This document shows, piece after piece, positions 39,382 to 47,891 of a DNA stretch of 64,000 nt. The DNA lies in contig CAMDRT010000001.1 in NCBI GenBank assembly GCA_945906815.1, positions 186,001 through 250,000 of the forward strand, in the 5' to 3' direction. The number at the start of each line of letters is the position of its first letter. Position 1 is the stretch's first letter. The notes under the pieces are model-generated. The model did no database searches, had not been told where the DNA came from, and saw nothing but the letters and a program-made list of their open reading frames with translations. The position numbers were made by a program, and so were the translations under genes. Origin of the DNA: Bordetella parapertussis. GTDB taxonomy: Bacteria > Pseudomonadota > Gammaproteobacteria > Burkholderiales > SG8-41.

Positions 39382-40032
39382 ATGGGCGTGAGGACGGGCG
39401 TGTCCGACTCCGTATTGCTCGAATGCCGCGCGTGCAGCCGCCTAGCCAAACATCTGGCGCAAGTGCGCACAGAATATCCCGATTACCATGCGCGGCCGGT
39501 GTTGCCGTTTGGCGCGGCCAGGCCCAAGTTGTTGATCGTTGGCCTCGCTCCTGGCATGCACGGCGCGAATCGTACCGGGCGCCCGTTCACCGGCGACCAT
39601 GCTGGTGTATTGCTTTATCAAACGCTGTACAGACATGGGCTGGCGAATCAGCCTGAGGGCGCCGCTACGGACGATGGTTTGCAACTGCGCGGCTGCCGCA
39701 TCACCAATGCGGTGAAGTGTCTGCCGCCCGAAAATAAACCGCTGCCGGATGAAATCAAACGCTGCAACGGCTATCTGCGCGCTGAAATTGCGGCCTTGCC
39801 CAAATCAGCCGTGCTGTTCGCCCTGGGCAATATTTCTCATCAGGCGATTTTGCGCGCGCTCGATTTGAAACTACGGGTGTACCCGTTCAAGCATGGCGCT
39901 TGCCACGAACTGCCCGATGGCCGCGCGTTGTTCGACAGTTACCACTGCAGCCGCTACAACACCAATACGCGGCGCTTGACGCCGGAGATGTTTGATACGG
40001 TGGTGGGCGCGATAGTGCGGCGCATCCAATAG
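39382..40032 (+). CDS. Family 5 uracil-DNA glycosylase (UDGb)
   Basis: A 216-residue base-excision enzyme with an iron-sulfur cluster. Motif 1, GLAPGMHGANRTGRPFTGD, is characteristic of family 5 (UDGb) because it lacks the catalytic Asp/Asn of other families. Motif 2 reads YHCSRYNTNTRRLT in place of the usual HPSxxN-type loop. Cysteines in ECRACSRL and NAVKCLPP are positioned as cluster ligands. Family-5 enzymes remove uracil and often hypoxanthine or other deaminated bases. It stands just before uvrC, forming a repair pair. A GTG at 39400 is an alternative start. Confidence 0.87.
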   Translation: MGVRTGVSDSVLLECRACSRLAKHLAQVRTEYPDYHARPVLPFGAARPKLLIVGLAPGMHGANRTGRPFTGDHAGVLLYQTLYRHGLANQPEGAATDDGLQLRGCRITNAVKCLPPENKPLPDEIKRCNGYLRAEIAALPKSAVLFALGNISHQAILRALDLKLRVYPFKHGACHELPDGRALFDSYHCSRYNTNTRRLTPEMFDTVVGAIVRRIQ

Positions 40033-40053
40033 CCTGGATTCGAGGTCTTGAGC

Positions 40054-41868
40054 GTGTCCGATCCCAAGCCTGACCTGGCTGCCACGCTGGCTGATCTGCC
40101 GCACCTGCCCGGCGTCTATCGCATGCTCGGTAGCGGTGGTGAAGTGCTCTATATCGGCAAAGCCATCGACCTTAAAAAACGCGTCACCTCGTACTTTCAA
40201 AAGCCCGCTGGCTTGTCGCCGCGCATTCAGCTTATGGTGGCGCAAGTCGCCAGTCTCGAGATTACGGTTACGCGCTCGGAGAGCGAGGCGCTGTTACTCG
40301 AAAATAATTTAATAAAGACTTTAAGTCCCAGATATAACATATTGTTTAGGGACGATAAATCATATCCTTATCTAGTGATTACCGGACACCGGTTTCCGCG
40401 GCTGAGCTTTCATCGTGGTGCGCTCGACAAGCGTAACCAGTACTACGGCCCGTTCCCAGGTGCGGGGGCAGTGCGCGAGAGCATCCAGTTGCTGCAAAAG
40501 GTATTTCGTATACGCAATTGCGAAGACTCGGTGTTTGCCAATCGCTCGCGCCCGTGCCTGATGCACCAGATCCGCCGTTGCAGCGCGCCCTGCGTTGGGC
40601 GTATCGACGAGGCTGACTACGCCAGTGATATTCGCAGTGCGACATTATTGCTTTCCGGCAAGGAAGATGAGGTGGTCGAAAGCCTCATCACGGCCATGCA
40701 CGCCGCATCGGATGCACAGGACTACGAAGCGGCCGCGCAGCACCGCGATCAGGTCTCGGCACTGCGTGCGGTGCGTGAAAAGCAATATGTCAGTGACGTG
40801 GCGGGGCGCGATGCGGACATAATCGCCTGTGCGCGCGAAGGCGGCATCACCTGCGTCAATCTGGTGATGATACGCAGCGGACGGCATCTCGGCGATCACA
40901 ACCACTATCCCAAACGCGCCGATACGGTAGACGAGGATCAGGTGATCGAGGCCTTCATCAGCCAGCACTATCAGCATCACAGTGTGCCGCCGTTGATACT
41001 GGCGCGCCAGGTGCGGGACGCCGCAGCGCTCGCAAGCATGCTCGGCGAACACGCCGGCCACAAAGTGCAAATTATCATGCGGCCCAGCGGCCCGCGCCGC
41101 GTGTGGCTGGAAATGGCGGAAAAAAATGCCCGCATCGGTGCTGCGCATACCGCTAGCTTGCAAGCCAATCAGGAAGCGCGTCTGGTGGCGCTGCAGCAGG
41201 CGTTGGCGCTGCCGGAATCCGCCCAGCGATTTGAGTGCTTCGATATCAGTCACACCATGGGGGAGGCCACCGTCGCCTCGTGCGTGGTGTATGACCAATC
41301 CATGATGCAAAAGGGCGACTACCGGCGCTTTAATATCACCACCCCGGTGGCGGGCGATGACTACGGCGCGATGCGCGAAGTGCTGCAGCGGCGTTACCGC
41401 CGCCTGGTCACGGGCGAGGGCAAAATGCCGGATGTGGTGTTGATCGACGGCGGTAAAGGCCAGCTCGGCATCGCGCGCGAGGTGATGGACGAACTGGGTA
41501 TCAGCGAAGTCACGTTGGTGGGCGTGGCGAAAGGCGCAGACCGCAAGCCGGGACTTGAAGCCTTGTGGATACCCGGGCGCGAGCAACCGTATCTGCTCGG
41601 GCCTGACCATGCGGGCCTGCATCTGGTACAGCAAATCCGTGATGAAGCGCATCGTTTCGCGATCACCGGCCATCGCGCGCGTCGCGGCAAGGCGCGCTCG
41701 CAATCGCCGTTGGAAAATATCACCGGGGTAGGCGCTAAACGCCGCCAGCGGCTGCTGGCGCATTTCGGCGGCTTGCGCGGTTTACAGGCGGCCAGCGTCG
41801 ATGAACTCGCGCAAATAGACGGCGTGAGCCGCGCGCTAGCCGAGAAAATTTATCAGCAGTTGCATTGA
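40054..41868 (+). CDS. uvrC: UvrABC system protein C
   Basis: A nuclease of about 604 residues that makes both incisions in nucleotide excision repair. Domains in order: GIY-YIG (PGVYRMLGSGGEVLYIGKA), a Cys-rich segment (CLMHQIRRCSAPCVG), the UVR motif for UvrB contact, the RNase H-like half (ECFDISHTMGEATVAS, DVVLIDGGKGQL) and two helix-hairpin-helix motifs at the end. GTG at 40054 is preferred, since GAGGT lies seven bases upstream; TTG at 40048 is too close to it. Confidence 0.95.
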   Translation: MSDPKPDLAATLADLPHLPGVYRMLGSGGEVLYIGKAIDLKKRVTSYFQKPAGLSPRIQLMVAQVASLEITVTRSESEALLLENNLIKTLSPRYNILFRDDKSYPYLVITGHRFPRLSFHRGALDKRNQYYGPFPGAGAVRESIQLLQKVFRIRNCEDSVFANRSRPCLMHQIRRCSAPCVGRIDEADYASDIRSATLLLSGKEDEVVESLITAMHAASDAQDYEAAAQHRDQVSALRAVREKQYVSDVAGRDADIIACAREGGITCVNLVMIRSGRHLGDHNHYPKRADTVDEDQVIEAFISQHYQHHSVPPLILARQVRDAAALASMLGEHAGHKVQIIMRPSGPRRVWLEMAEKNARIGAAHTASLQANQEARLVALQQALALPESAQRFECFDISHTMGEATVASCVVYDQSMMQKGDYRRFNITTPVAGDDYGAMREVLQRRYRRLVTGEGKMPDVVLIDGGKGQLGIAREVMDELGISEVTLVGVAKGADRKPGLEALWIPGREQPYLLGPDHAGLHLVQQIRDEAHRFAITGHRARRGKARSQSPLENITGVGAKRRQRLLAHFGGLRGLQAASVDELAQIDGVSRALAEKIYQQLH

Positions 41869-41894
41869 GGTTTATCTGAAAATAGGGACTATTC

Positions 41895-42824
41895 ATGCCC
41901 AAGGATTTTTACAGCCAAGCCGATGCGCCTGATCCTGTGCTGGATCAGGCATGGGTGTTGTCGTTGGCGCGGCGCCATGTGCCCGGCGCACGCGCGGTCA
42001 CCGGCGTTGACGAATCGGGCGGCGAAGCGCGCGCTTACGCCATCGATGGCGACATCATTTTCAAAACCCAGCGCCCTCAGCAATTGCGTCCGCGCACCAG
42101 TCTTGAGAAAGAAAACTTCTTTCTCCGGCACATCGCCGCACGCCTCCCCGACCTGCGCGTGCCGCGCGTACTGGGCTACGGGCGCGAAGGTAAATACCTC
42201 GAATATACGGTGATGACGCGGCTGCCGGGCGTGGCGCTGCGCAACGCGAGTGTTGTCGGCGCGGCGCGCCTGGATGTGATGCGCGAACTGGGGAGCACGC
42301 TGCGGCGTATTCATCAACTGCCGCAGGCGCCGTTAGTCGCAAGTGGGCTGTTTCCCGGCGACGCGAGCGCGGCGCACACGCGCGCGCGTTTCGCGGAATT
42401 GTTAGACGATAGTGCCGCGCGGATACATCAGGAGAAACGCCCTTGGTCGCTGCCCTTGTCGCCCGAGCAAGTGGTGCGGCGCGCGCTGGTGCTATTGCCG
42501 GACAGCGAACAACGCGTTGCGCTGCATTCCAATCCGTGGCACGAGCATACCTTCGTCGATCCTGCGAGCGGAAAATTTTCCGGCGTGATAGATTTCGGCG
42601 ATGCCTACATCAGCCATCCGGCTTTTGATTTGCGGCGTTGGCGCACGCGCGAGGAGCGCGTGGCATTGTTAGAGGGCTATACACAGGACCTAGCCGTGAG
42701 CGATGCATTCATACAAACGTGGCGGGTCGCGCAAGTCGCGGGCGATTTGGCGGCGATCGCACAGCAACCAGCGTTGGGCCCCGCGGCGCACGCGGATTTG
42801 GCGCAAATTTTAACGGCGCTCTGA
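41895..42824 (+). CDS. Phosphotransferase (APH/choline-kinase fold) protein with altered catalytic motif
   Basis: A 309-residue protein with the aminoglycoside-phosphotransferase fold. A candidate ATP-contacting Lys57 (IIFKTQR), GVIDFGDAYISHPAFDL (metal-binding Asp233) and the catalytic loop region are recognisable. The loop reads His211-Ser-Asn213-Pro where the family has His-x-Asp; AAT at 42531-42533 encodes the Asn. Loss of the catalytic base suggests a pseudokinase or a different chemistry. It lies between uvrC and pgsA, which are often close neighbours, and no resistance context surrounds it. A role in antibiotic resistance should not be assumed. Confidence 0.75.
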   Translation: MPKDFYSQADAPDPVLDQAWVLSLARRHVPGARAVTGVDESGGEARAYAIDGDIIFKTQRPQQLRPRTSLEKENFFLRHIAARLPDLRVPRVLGYGREGKYLEYTVMTRLPGVALRNASVVGAARLDVMRELGSTLRRIHQLPQAPLVASGLFPGDASAAHTRARFAELLDDSAARIHQEKRPWSLPLSPEQVVRRALVLLPDSEQRVALHSNPWHEHTFVDPASGKFSGVIDFGDAYISHPAFDLRRWRTREERVALLEGYTQDLAVSDAFIQTWRVAQVAGDLAAIAQQPALGPAAHADLAQILTAL

Positions 42825-42901
42825 ACACGGCATGCTGCAGTTTTTATCTTGCTGTTTTAGGTTGACGCCTGACCCTCGCGGGCAACACAATCGGCATCAC
42901 T

Positions 42902-43471
42902 ATGCCCCTTAATCTCCCCAACCTGTTGACCTGGCTGCGCATCATTCTGATCCCGCTGTTCGTGGGCATTTTTTATTTCGAGAAAAGCTGGGTCTCGGCA
43001 GCGAATCAGAATCTGGTGGCGACGGTGATTTTTGTCGCGGCCGCGATTACCGATTGGCTCGATGGCTGGATTGCGCGCAGGTTCAATCAAACCTCGGCGT
43101 TTGGCGCGTTTCTCGATCCGGTCGCGGATAAACTCATGGTGGCCGCCGCGCTGATCGTGCTGGTGCAACTGAATCGCGTGGATGCGGTAATCGCGCTCAT
43201 CATTATCGGCCGCGAGATCGCCGTGTCCGCGTTGCGTGAATGGATGGCGCAGATCGGCCGCTCAAAAAGCATGGCGGTGTCGTTTCTGGGCAAGGTTAAA
43301 ACCGCTACGCAAATGGTGGCGATCCCGATGCTGCTGTATCACGATGGGCTGTGGGTTTTGCTTCCTCAGGTGCTGGGCAGTTGGCTGATTTACGTTGCCG
43401 CAGCGCTGACCCTGATCTCCATGGCCTATTACCTCAAAGCCGCGCTGCCCGAAATGCGCAAGCAGGGATAG
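42902..43471 (+). CDS. pgsA: CDP-diacylglycerol-glycerol-3-phosphate 3-phosphatidyltransferase
   Basis: A 189-residue inner-membrane enzyme making phosphatidylglycerol phosphate. The CDP-alcohol phosphotransferase motif is complete: DWLDGWIARRFNQTSAFGAFLDPVADK, split here as DWLDGWIAR and GAFLDPVADK, containing the DG..AR..G..D..D pattern. Four to five helices are visible. Converges on the DUF350 gene. Confidence 0.93.
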   Translation: MPLNLPNLLTWLRIILIPLFVGIFYFEKSWVSAANQNLVATVIFVAAAITDWLDGWIARRFNQTSAFGAFLDPVADKLMVAAALIVLVQLNRVDAVIALIIIGREIAVSALREWMAQIGRSKSMAVSFLGKVKTATQMVAIPMLLYHDGLWVLLPQVLGSWLIYVAAALTLISMAYYLKAALPEMRKQG

Positions 43472-43601
43472 CCGCGGCGCACAGGGCGTGTGGGAGTGGC
43501 TAGCGGATTACAATGAACAGCGTGCGGCCTGCCAGTGTGCGTCCCGCATTACGCGCGGTGCCGGACGCGAAGGTGGCGGGCCCGAGGTATACGGTTCCCG
43601 C

Positions 43602-44012
43602 TCAGTAGGTCATACACGCCGCGTTCAGGATGCCGGTTGCCAGCGACAACATGCCGAGAAAGGTGCCTTGCGCAATTTTGCCGTCAGGGATGTCTTTAGC
43701 GATGCCGGGAATCAGCAGTCTTACTAAGACATAAGCCAGCAATTGAACTGCCAGCGCGATCCCTCCCCACATCAACATATCAAGCAGACTGCCGCTCTGC
43801 GCAATCGCCTTGGCGAGCGGTATGGTGAATCCTATCGTCGCACCCGACAGGCTGATGGCGGCGGCGACGTTGCCCTCGCGGATTAACTGAATTTCACGAT
43901 ACGGCGTGATTCTGATATAGAGGAAAAGAAATACCACGAGCAAAGCCAGCGTGGCAGGCAGATAAATAATGAACGCGGGGAATCCGCTGATCGATTGTTG
44001 CAGGATGTCCAT
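43602..44012 (-). CDS. DUF350 membrane protein (YjfL-like)
   Basis: A 136-residue protein with about four membrane helices (FPAFIIYLPATLALLVVFLFLYIRI; AISLSGATIGFTIPLAKAI; MLMWGGIALAVQLLAYVLVRLL; GTFLGMLSLATGILNAACM). Its function is unknown, but DUF350 proteins recur beside DUF1190 lipoproteins and ATP-grasp glutathionylspermidine-synthase-like proteins, as in the E. coli yjfL-yjfM-yjfC group. It lies eight bases downstream of such a synthase gene, so all three are probably co-transcribed. The ATG at 44012 was chosen for family-like length. Confidence 0.82.
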   Translation of the reverse strand: MDILQQSISGFPAFIIYLPATLALLVVFLFLYIRITPYREIQLIREGNVAAAISLSGATIGFTIPLAKAIAQSGSLLDMLMWGGIALAVQLLAYVLVRLLIPGIAKDIPDGKIAQGTFLGMLSLATGILNAACMTY

Positions 44013-44020
44013 GGGGGGCC

Positions 44021-45148
44021 TCAGGTAAAGTAATGGGGAACAAAGCGGCTGCTGTTGGTGGTGATTTGCTGGGTGTGTTCGCGGATGCCCATGCCAGCGG
44101 CTTCGTCGCCTATGATCCAACTGCCGATCACCGGGAAGTTGCCGTTAAAATCCGGCAGCGGCGTATAGGCCTGATAGACATAACCTTCGGCGCCATAGGT
44201 GCCGGGTTGCGTGATGGTGCCGCGCGCGGTGTGCAGTTCGACGTTCGCCCCTTCGCGCGAGTAAACCGGCTTGCGCACATATTGCGCGGGCGCCTGGGCT
44301 TGCTCGTAAAAACACGGTAGCAGGTTGGGGTGGCCGGGATTGAGTTTCCACAGCACCGGTAGCATCGCTTTGCTGCTCATCAGTACTTTCCACGGCGGCT
44401 CAAGCACGGGGAAAGTCGCCTTGGGTAGATGCGCGCCAAAATTCTCATGGGCGATCCACTCCCAGGGATAGAGTTTGAACAGCGCTGGAATTTTGTTGTT
44501 ATCGAGATCGACGAAATTTTCATTGGCGTCGTGCCAGCCGATGTCTTCAATGGCAATTTGCCGCGTGGTGAAGCCTGCCTGCATGGCGGTATCGCGCAGG
44601 TATTCGAGATTGCCGAGGTCTTCTGCACTGTCTTTGACGCTGGCAAAATACAGCACGGGGTTTTCATAGTGATCGCGTATTTCTTTCCAGCGTGCGATCA
44701 GGCGCTCGTGCAGCGAGTTGAACTGATCGTGGCGCGGCTTGACCTGCTGCTGCCAGTACCATTGCGCAACAGCGGCCTCGAGCAGCGAGGTCGGGGTGTC
44801 GGCATTGTATTCGAGCAACTGGGGTGAGTGGAGACCGTCGTAGCGCAAATCAAAGCGCCCAAACAGCGTGGGATCATCGGCGTTCCACGAAACAATCACG
44901 TAGTCGATAAACCACTGCGGCAGCGCGAACGGTTCAAAGGCGCGGGTGGTGATCACATGATCGACCGCGGCGATGCACAGTGCGTGCAGTTTCCAGGTAG
45001 CCTCTTCGATCATGTCGATTTCGCTGCTGGAAAAGCGGTAACACGCTGATTCGTCCCAGTACACGCCGTCGAGGCTATGAAAATGAAAGCCGAGATCCTC
45101 GAACTGGCGTTGCCAGCCGCTGCGCGGCGTGAGTATTTCGCGTTCCAT
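44021..45148 (-). CDS. Glutathionylspermidine-synthase-like ATP-grasp protein (YgiC/YjfC type)
   Basis: A 375-residue protein matching the C-terminal synthetase domain of glutathionylspermidine synthase, without the amidase half. Motifs include LLEYNADTPTSLLEAAVAQW, KLYPWEWIAHENFG, PPWKVLMSSKAMLPVLWKL and RKPVYSREGANVEL, part of the ATP-grasp site. YgiC/YjfC relatives do not make glutathionylspermidine themselves, and their true substrate is unsettled. It is flanked by the DUF1190 and DUF350 genes. The start at 45148 (MEREILTP) gives the family's length; the longer upstream frame overlaps the preceding gene. Confidence 0.85.
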   Translation of the reverse strand: MEREILTPRSGWQRQFEDLGFHFHSLDGVYWDESACYRFSSSEIDMIEEATWKLHALCIAAVDHVITTRAFEPFALPQWFIDYVIVSWNADDPTLFGRFDLRYDGLHSPQLLEYNADTPTSLLEAAVAQWYWQQQVKPRHDQFNSLHERLIARWKEIRDHYENPVLYFASVKDSAEDLGNLEYLRDTAMQAGFTTRQIAIEDIGWHDANENFVDLDNNKIPALFKLYPWEWIAHENFGAHLPKATFPVLEPPWKVLMSSKAMLPVLWKLNPGHPNLLPCFYEQAQAPAQYVRKPVYSREGANVELHTARGTITQPGTYGAEGYVYQAYTPLPDFNGNFPVIGSWIIGDEAAGMGIREHTQQITTNSSRFVPHYFT

Positions 45149-45155
45149 CAGCGCA

Positions 45156-45560
45156 TCAACTGCTGCTGCTCGCGTGCGATCCGCTACTGCTGCCGTGTGA
45201 TGCCGAACTGGAACCGAAGCCGCTACGCGACACGTGGGCGGTGCCGGTGGCGTGGCTGCCGGGGCGCGCTTCTGTGGTGGTTCCTGCGCCATGCACGCTG
45301 TTGGTGCTGCCATAGCTGCCGTGTGCATACGACGGGCCGTAATAATGGGTATAAGCGGAACTGCCACTACCAGTGCGCCGTGGTTCGCACTTGGCAGGAT
45401 CAGCGCCCCAATCCTTCGCGCAATCGGCTTGCGAGGTGTAGGTGTCGCGCCGCATGGTACTGGCACTGGGTGGCATTTGTGGTCCGCAGGCGGTGAGCGC
45501 TGAGGCGCTGATCAGCACCAGCGTCACCGAAGTTGAAGAGCGCCGCCGTTTCATGTCCAT
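45156..45560 (-). CDS. DUF1190-like lipoprotein (YgiB/YjfM type)
   Basis: A 134-residue predicted lipoprotein. The signal MDMKRRRSSTSVTLVLISASALTAC ends in the lipobox LTAC. The mature part has YTSQADCAKDWGADPAKCEP, the paired-Cys motif of the DUF1190 group, then a low-complexity tail rich in Ser, Gly and His. GGGGAC lies upstream of the ATG at 45560. It precedes the synthetase-like gene by seven bases. Function unknown. Confidence 0.78.
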   Translation of the reverse strand: MDMKRRRSSTSVTLVLISASALTACGPQMPPSASTMRRDTYTSQADCAKDWGADPAKCEPRRTGSGSSAYTHYYGPSYAHGSYGSTNSVHGAGTTTEARPGSHATGTAHVSRSGFGSSSASHGSSSGSHASSSS

Positions 45561-45656
45561 GACTGTGTCCCCGCCCAATCCGATAGCGGAATCATAGCGC
45601 GACGCCAGACCCTTGGAGAATTGAAAACGGGTGTGGCTATGTCGGCGCAATTCCGC

Positions 45657-45662
45657 TAAAAT
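45657..45662 (+). promoter_or_regulatory. Probable -10 element of the tRNA-Val gene
   Basis: TAAAAT lies 12 bases ahead of the mature tRNA 5' end, with a weak TGGCTA -35 seventeen bases upstream. Confidence 0.45.
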
Positions 45663-45673
45663 CTCTTTTTTTC

Positions 45674-45750
45674 AGGCGCGTAGCTCAGCTGGTTAGAGCA
45701 CCACCTTGACATGGTGGGGGTCAGCGGTTCGAGTCCGCTCGTGCCTACCA
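45674..45750 (+). tRNA. tRNA-Val (GAC)
   Basis: A 77-nt cloverleaf. The acceptor strands AGGCGCG and CGTGCCT pair with one G-U. The D-arm is TAGCTCAGCTGGTTAGAGC, the anticodon stem CCACC/GGTGG encloses TTGACAT with anticodon GAC, and GGTTCGAGTCC forms the T-loop. The CCA end is encoded. It reads valine codons GUC/GUU. Confidence 0.96.
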
Positions 45751-45784
45751 ATATTCGGCATCAATAGCCACCGGGAAACAGGAA

Positions 45785-45844
45785 ATGAGCGTTTGGGCAT
45801 CACAGGCGCCGCGAACTTGGGGCATCTTTATATCGCATGTCTAG
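45785..45844 (+). CDS. Possible 19-residue leader peptide upstream of thrS
   Basis: A short frame starts at ATG with AGGA just before it and codes MSVWASQAPRTWGIFISHV. Part of it (45801-45809) can pair with 45847-45855, and a terminator-like hairpin follows, so it could act in attenuation. It has only one Thr and two Trp codons, so a threonine-sensing role is not shown. Confidence 0.3.
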   Translation: MSVWASQAPRTWGIFISHV

Positions 45845-45872
45845 GCGCGCCTGTGTTTCTTGTTGTGGTCTG

Positions 45873-45900
45873 AAAAGTGCGGCTGGTCCGCACTTTTTTT
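45873..45900 (+). terminator. Terminator-like hairpin 29 bases before thrS
   Basis: Ten-bp stem AAAAGTGCGG/CCGCACTTTT with a five-base loop, followed by more T. It would end the tRNA transcript or attenuate thrS; there is little room for a promoter after it. Confidence 0.8.
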
Positions 45901-45928
45901 ATGGGTGTTGTGGATGGGAGAGGAACAA

Positions 45929-47839
45929 ATGGTCAAGGTAAAACTACCCGATGGTTCGATCCGGCAATTTGAAAATGCGGTGACGGTTGCCGAGGTGGCG
46001 GCTGCCATTGGCCCCGGCCTCGCCAAGGCGGCGCTGGCAGGGCGTGTCAACGGCAAGCTGGTGGATACCACGCATCGCATGGATGCCGATGCCGAGCTGG
46101 CGATAGTCACCGACAAGGATGCCGCGGGTATTGAGGTGTTGCGTCATTCGGCGGCGCACCTGCTGGCGCACGCCGTGAAGGAGCTTTTCCCCGACGCGCA
46201 GGTGACCATAGGCCCGGTGATTGACGATGGCTTTTTCTATGATTTTTCGTACCGTCGCCCTTTTACTCCCGAAGATTTGGCGGTGATTGAGAAACGCATG
46301 CAGGAAATCGCCAAGCGCGATGTGAAGGTTGAGCGTCAGGAAATGGCGCGCGATGCGGCGGTCACATTCTTTAGCGGCATCGGTGAAAAATACAAAGCGC
46401 AGATTATTGCCTCGATTCCCTCAGACGAGCCGATCTCTTTGTATAAGCAGGATAACTTCATCGACCTGTGCCGCGGCCCGCATGTGCCTTCGACGGGAAG
46501 ATTGAAGATATTCAAGCTGATGAAAGTCGCGGGTGCCTATTGGCGTGGCGACTCCACCAACGAAATGCTCACGCGCGTGTACGGCACGGCGTGGGCCAAA
46601 AAAGAGGATCAGGAAGCCTATTTGCTGCGTCTCGAAGAGGCGGAAAAACGCGACCATCGCAAGCTCGGCCGGCAGCTGGACTTGTTTCATCTGCAGGAAG
46701 AAGCGCCGGGCATGGTGTTCTGGCATCCACATGGCTGGACGCTGTGGCAGATCATAGAGCAGTACCTGCGCAGGCTGCTCAGCGATGCGGGTTACCGCGA
46801 AGTACGCACGCCGATGGTGATGGATCGTGTGCTGTGGGAGAAATCCGGGCACTGGGAAAACTATCGCGAGCTTATGTTTACCACCGAGTCGGAAAAGCGC
46901 GACTACGCGGTGAAGCCGATGAATTGTCCCGGTCACGTGCAAATTTTCAATCAGGGCGTAAAAAGTTATCGGGAGTTGCCGCTGCGTATTGCGGAATTTG
47001 GTTCTTGCCATCGCAATGAGCCCTCGGGTGCGTTGCATGGGCTGATGCGGGTGCGCGGGTTCGTGCAGGACGATGCGCACATTTTCTGTACCGAAGCCCA
47101 AGTTCAGGAGGAAGCGGTGCGCTTTATCGATTTGCTGCGCAGCGTATACGCCGACTTTGGTTTTAGCGACATCGAAATCAAGCTCTCTACGCGCCCGCTC
47201 AAGCGCATTGGCGCGGATGAGGTATGGGATCGTGCCGAAGCAGCGCTGACAGCCGCGCTCAATGCGCAGCAGTTAACCTGGGAGATTAATCCGGGCGAAG
47301 GGGCGTTCTACGGGCCCAAAATCGAGTTTTCTCTCAAGGATTCGCTGGCGCGCGTCTGGCAATGCGGCACGCTGCAACTGGATTTCGCTTTACCGGGCCG
47401 GCTGGGTGCAGAGTATGTGGCGGAGGACAACACGCGCCGCACGCCGGTGATGCTGCACCGGGCTATCCTGGGATCGCTAGAGCGCTTCATTGGGATCCTG
47501 ATCGAACACTACGCGGGGGCCATGCCGGTGTGGCTGGCGCCGGTTCAGGTGGTGGTTGCGAGCATTACTGAACATCAGGCGGATTACGCCAGAGAGATCG
47601 AGCTGGCGCTGAAAGCGGCAGGCGTGCGCGCTGTTTCTGACTTGAGAAATGAGAAGATTTCCTATAAAATACGGGAACACAGTCTCCAAAAGCTCCCTTA
47701 TCAGTTGGTCGTCGGCGATAAGGAAGTGGCAGCCCGTCAGGTTGCCGTCAGAACCCGCAAAGGTGAGGACTTGGGCCCAATGGCTCTAGAGGATTTTATT
47801 TTGCGTTTAAAGCGCGATGAAACTCAGTTTGGGCGCTGA
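45929..47839 (+). CDS. thrS: Threonyl-tRNA synthetase
   Basis: A 636-residue class II synthetase charging tRNA-Thr. Domains: TGS ([19 protein letters not shown]), editing domain ([16 protein letters not shown] and [12 protein letters not shown]), catalytic core with zinc ligand Cys in PMNCPGH, and the anticodon-binding domain at the end. GAGAGGA precedes the ATG. An upstream in-frame ATG would start inside the terminator-like hairpin region and is not used. The gene leads the thrS-infC-rpmI-rplT-pheST cluster. Confidence 0.97.
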   Translation: MVKVKLPDGSIRQFENAVTVAEVAAAIGPGLAKAALAGRVNGKLVDTTHRMDADAELAIVTDKDAAGIEVLRHSAAHLLAHAVKELFPDAQVTIGPVIDDGFFYDFSYRRPFTPEDLAVIEKRMQEIAKRDVKVERQEMARDAAVTFFSGIGEKYKAQIIASIPSDEPISLYKQDNFIDLCRGPHVPSTGRLKIFKLMKVAGAYWRGDSTNEMLTRVYGTAWAKKEDQEAYLLRLEEAEKRDHRKLGRQLDLFHLQEEAPGMVFWHPHGWTLWQIIEQYLRRLLSDAGYREVRTPMVMDRVLWEKSGHWENYRELMFTTESEKRDYAVKPMNCPGHVQIFNQGVKSYRELPLRIAEFGSCHRNEPSGALHGLMRVRGFVQDDAHIFCTEAQVQEEAVRFIDLLRSVYADFGFSDIEIKLSTRPLKRIGADEVWDRAEAALTAALNAQQLTWEINPGEGAFYGPKIEFSLKDSLARVWQCGTLQLDFALPGRLGAEYVAEDNTRRTPVMLHRAILGSLERFIGILIEHYAGAMPVWLAPVQVVVASITEHQADYAREIELALKAAGVRAVSDLRNEKISYKIREHSLQKLPYQLVVGDKEVAARQVAVRTRKGEDLGPMALEDFILRLKRDETQFGR

Positions 47840-47891
47840 GATTCTGCACAAACATTGCGAATAAAGTTTAATTAACTCAAGGAGTTATCGC

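Noticed and set aside
41895..42824. Aminoglycoside resistance gene
   Set aside because: The fold matches, but the catalytic Asp is Asn, and there is no resistance or mobile context.
43472..43601. Small gene between pgsA and the DUF350 gene
   Set aside because: A frame starting near 43488 runs into the opposite-strand DUF350 gene and has no ribosome binding site or family-like sequence.
45751..45928. T-box riboswitch upstream of thrS
   Set aside because: No T-box sequence or specifier-loop architecture was seen, and T-boxes are not expected in this phylum.
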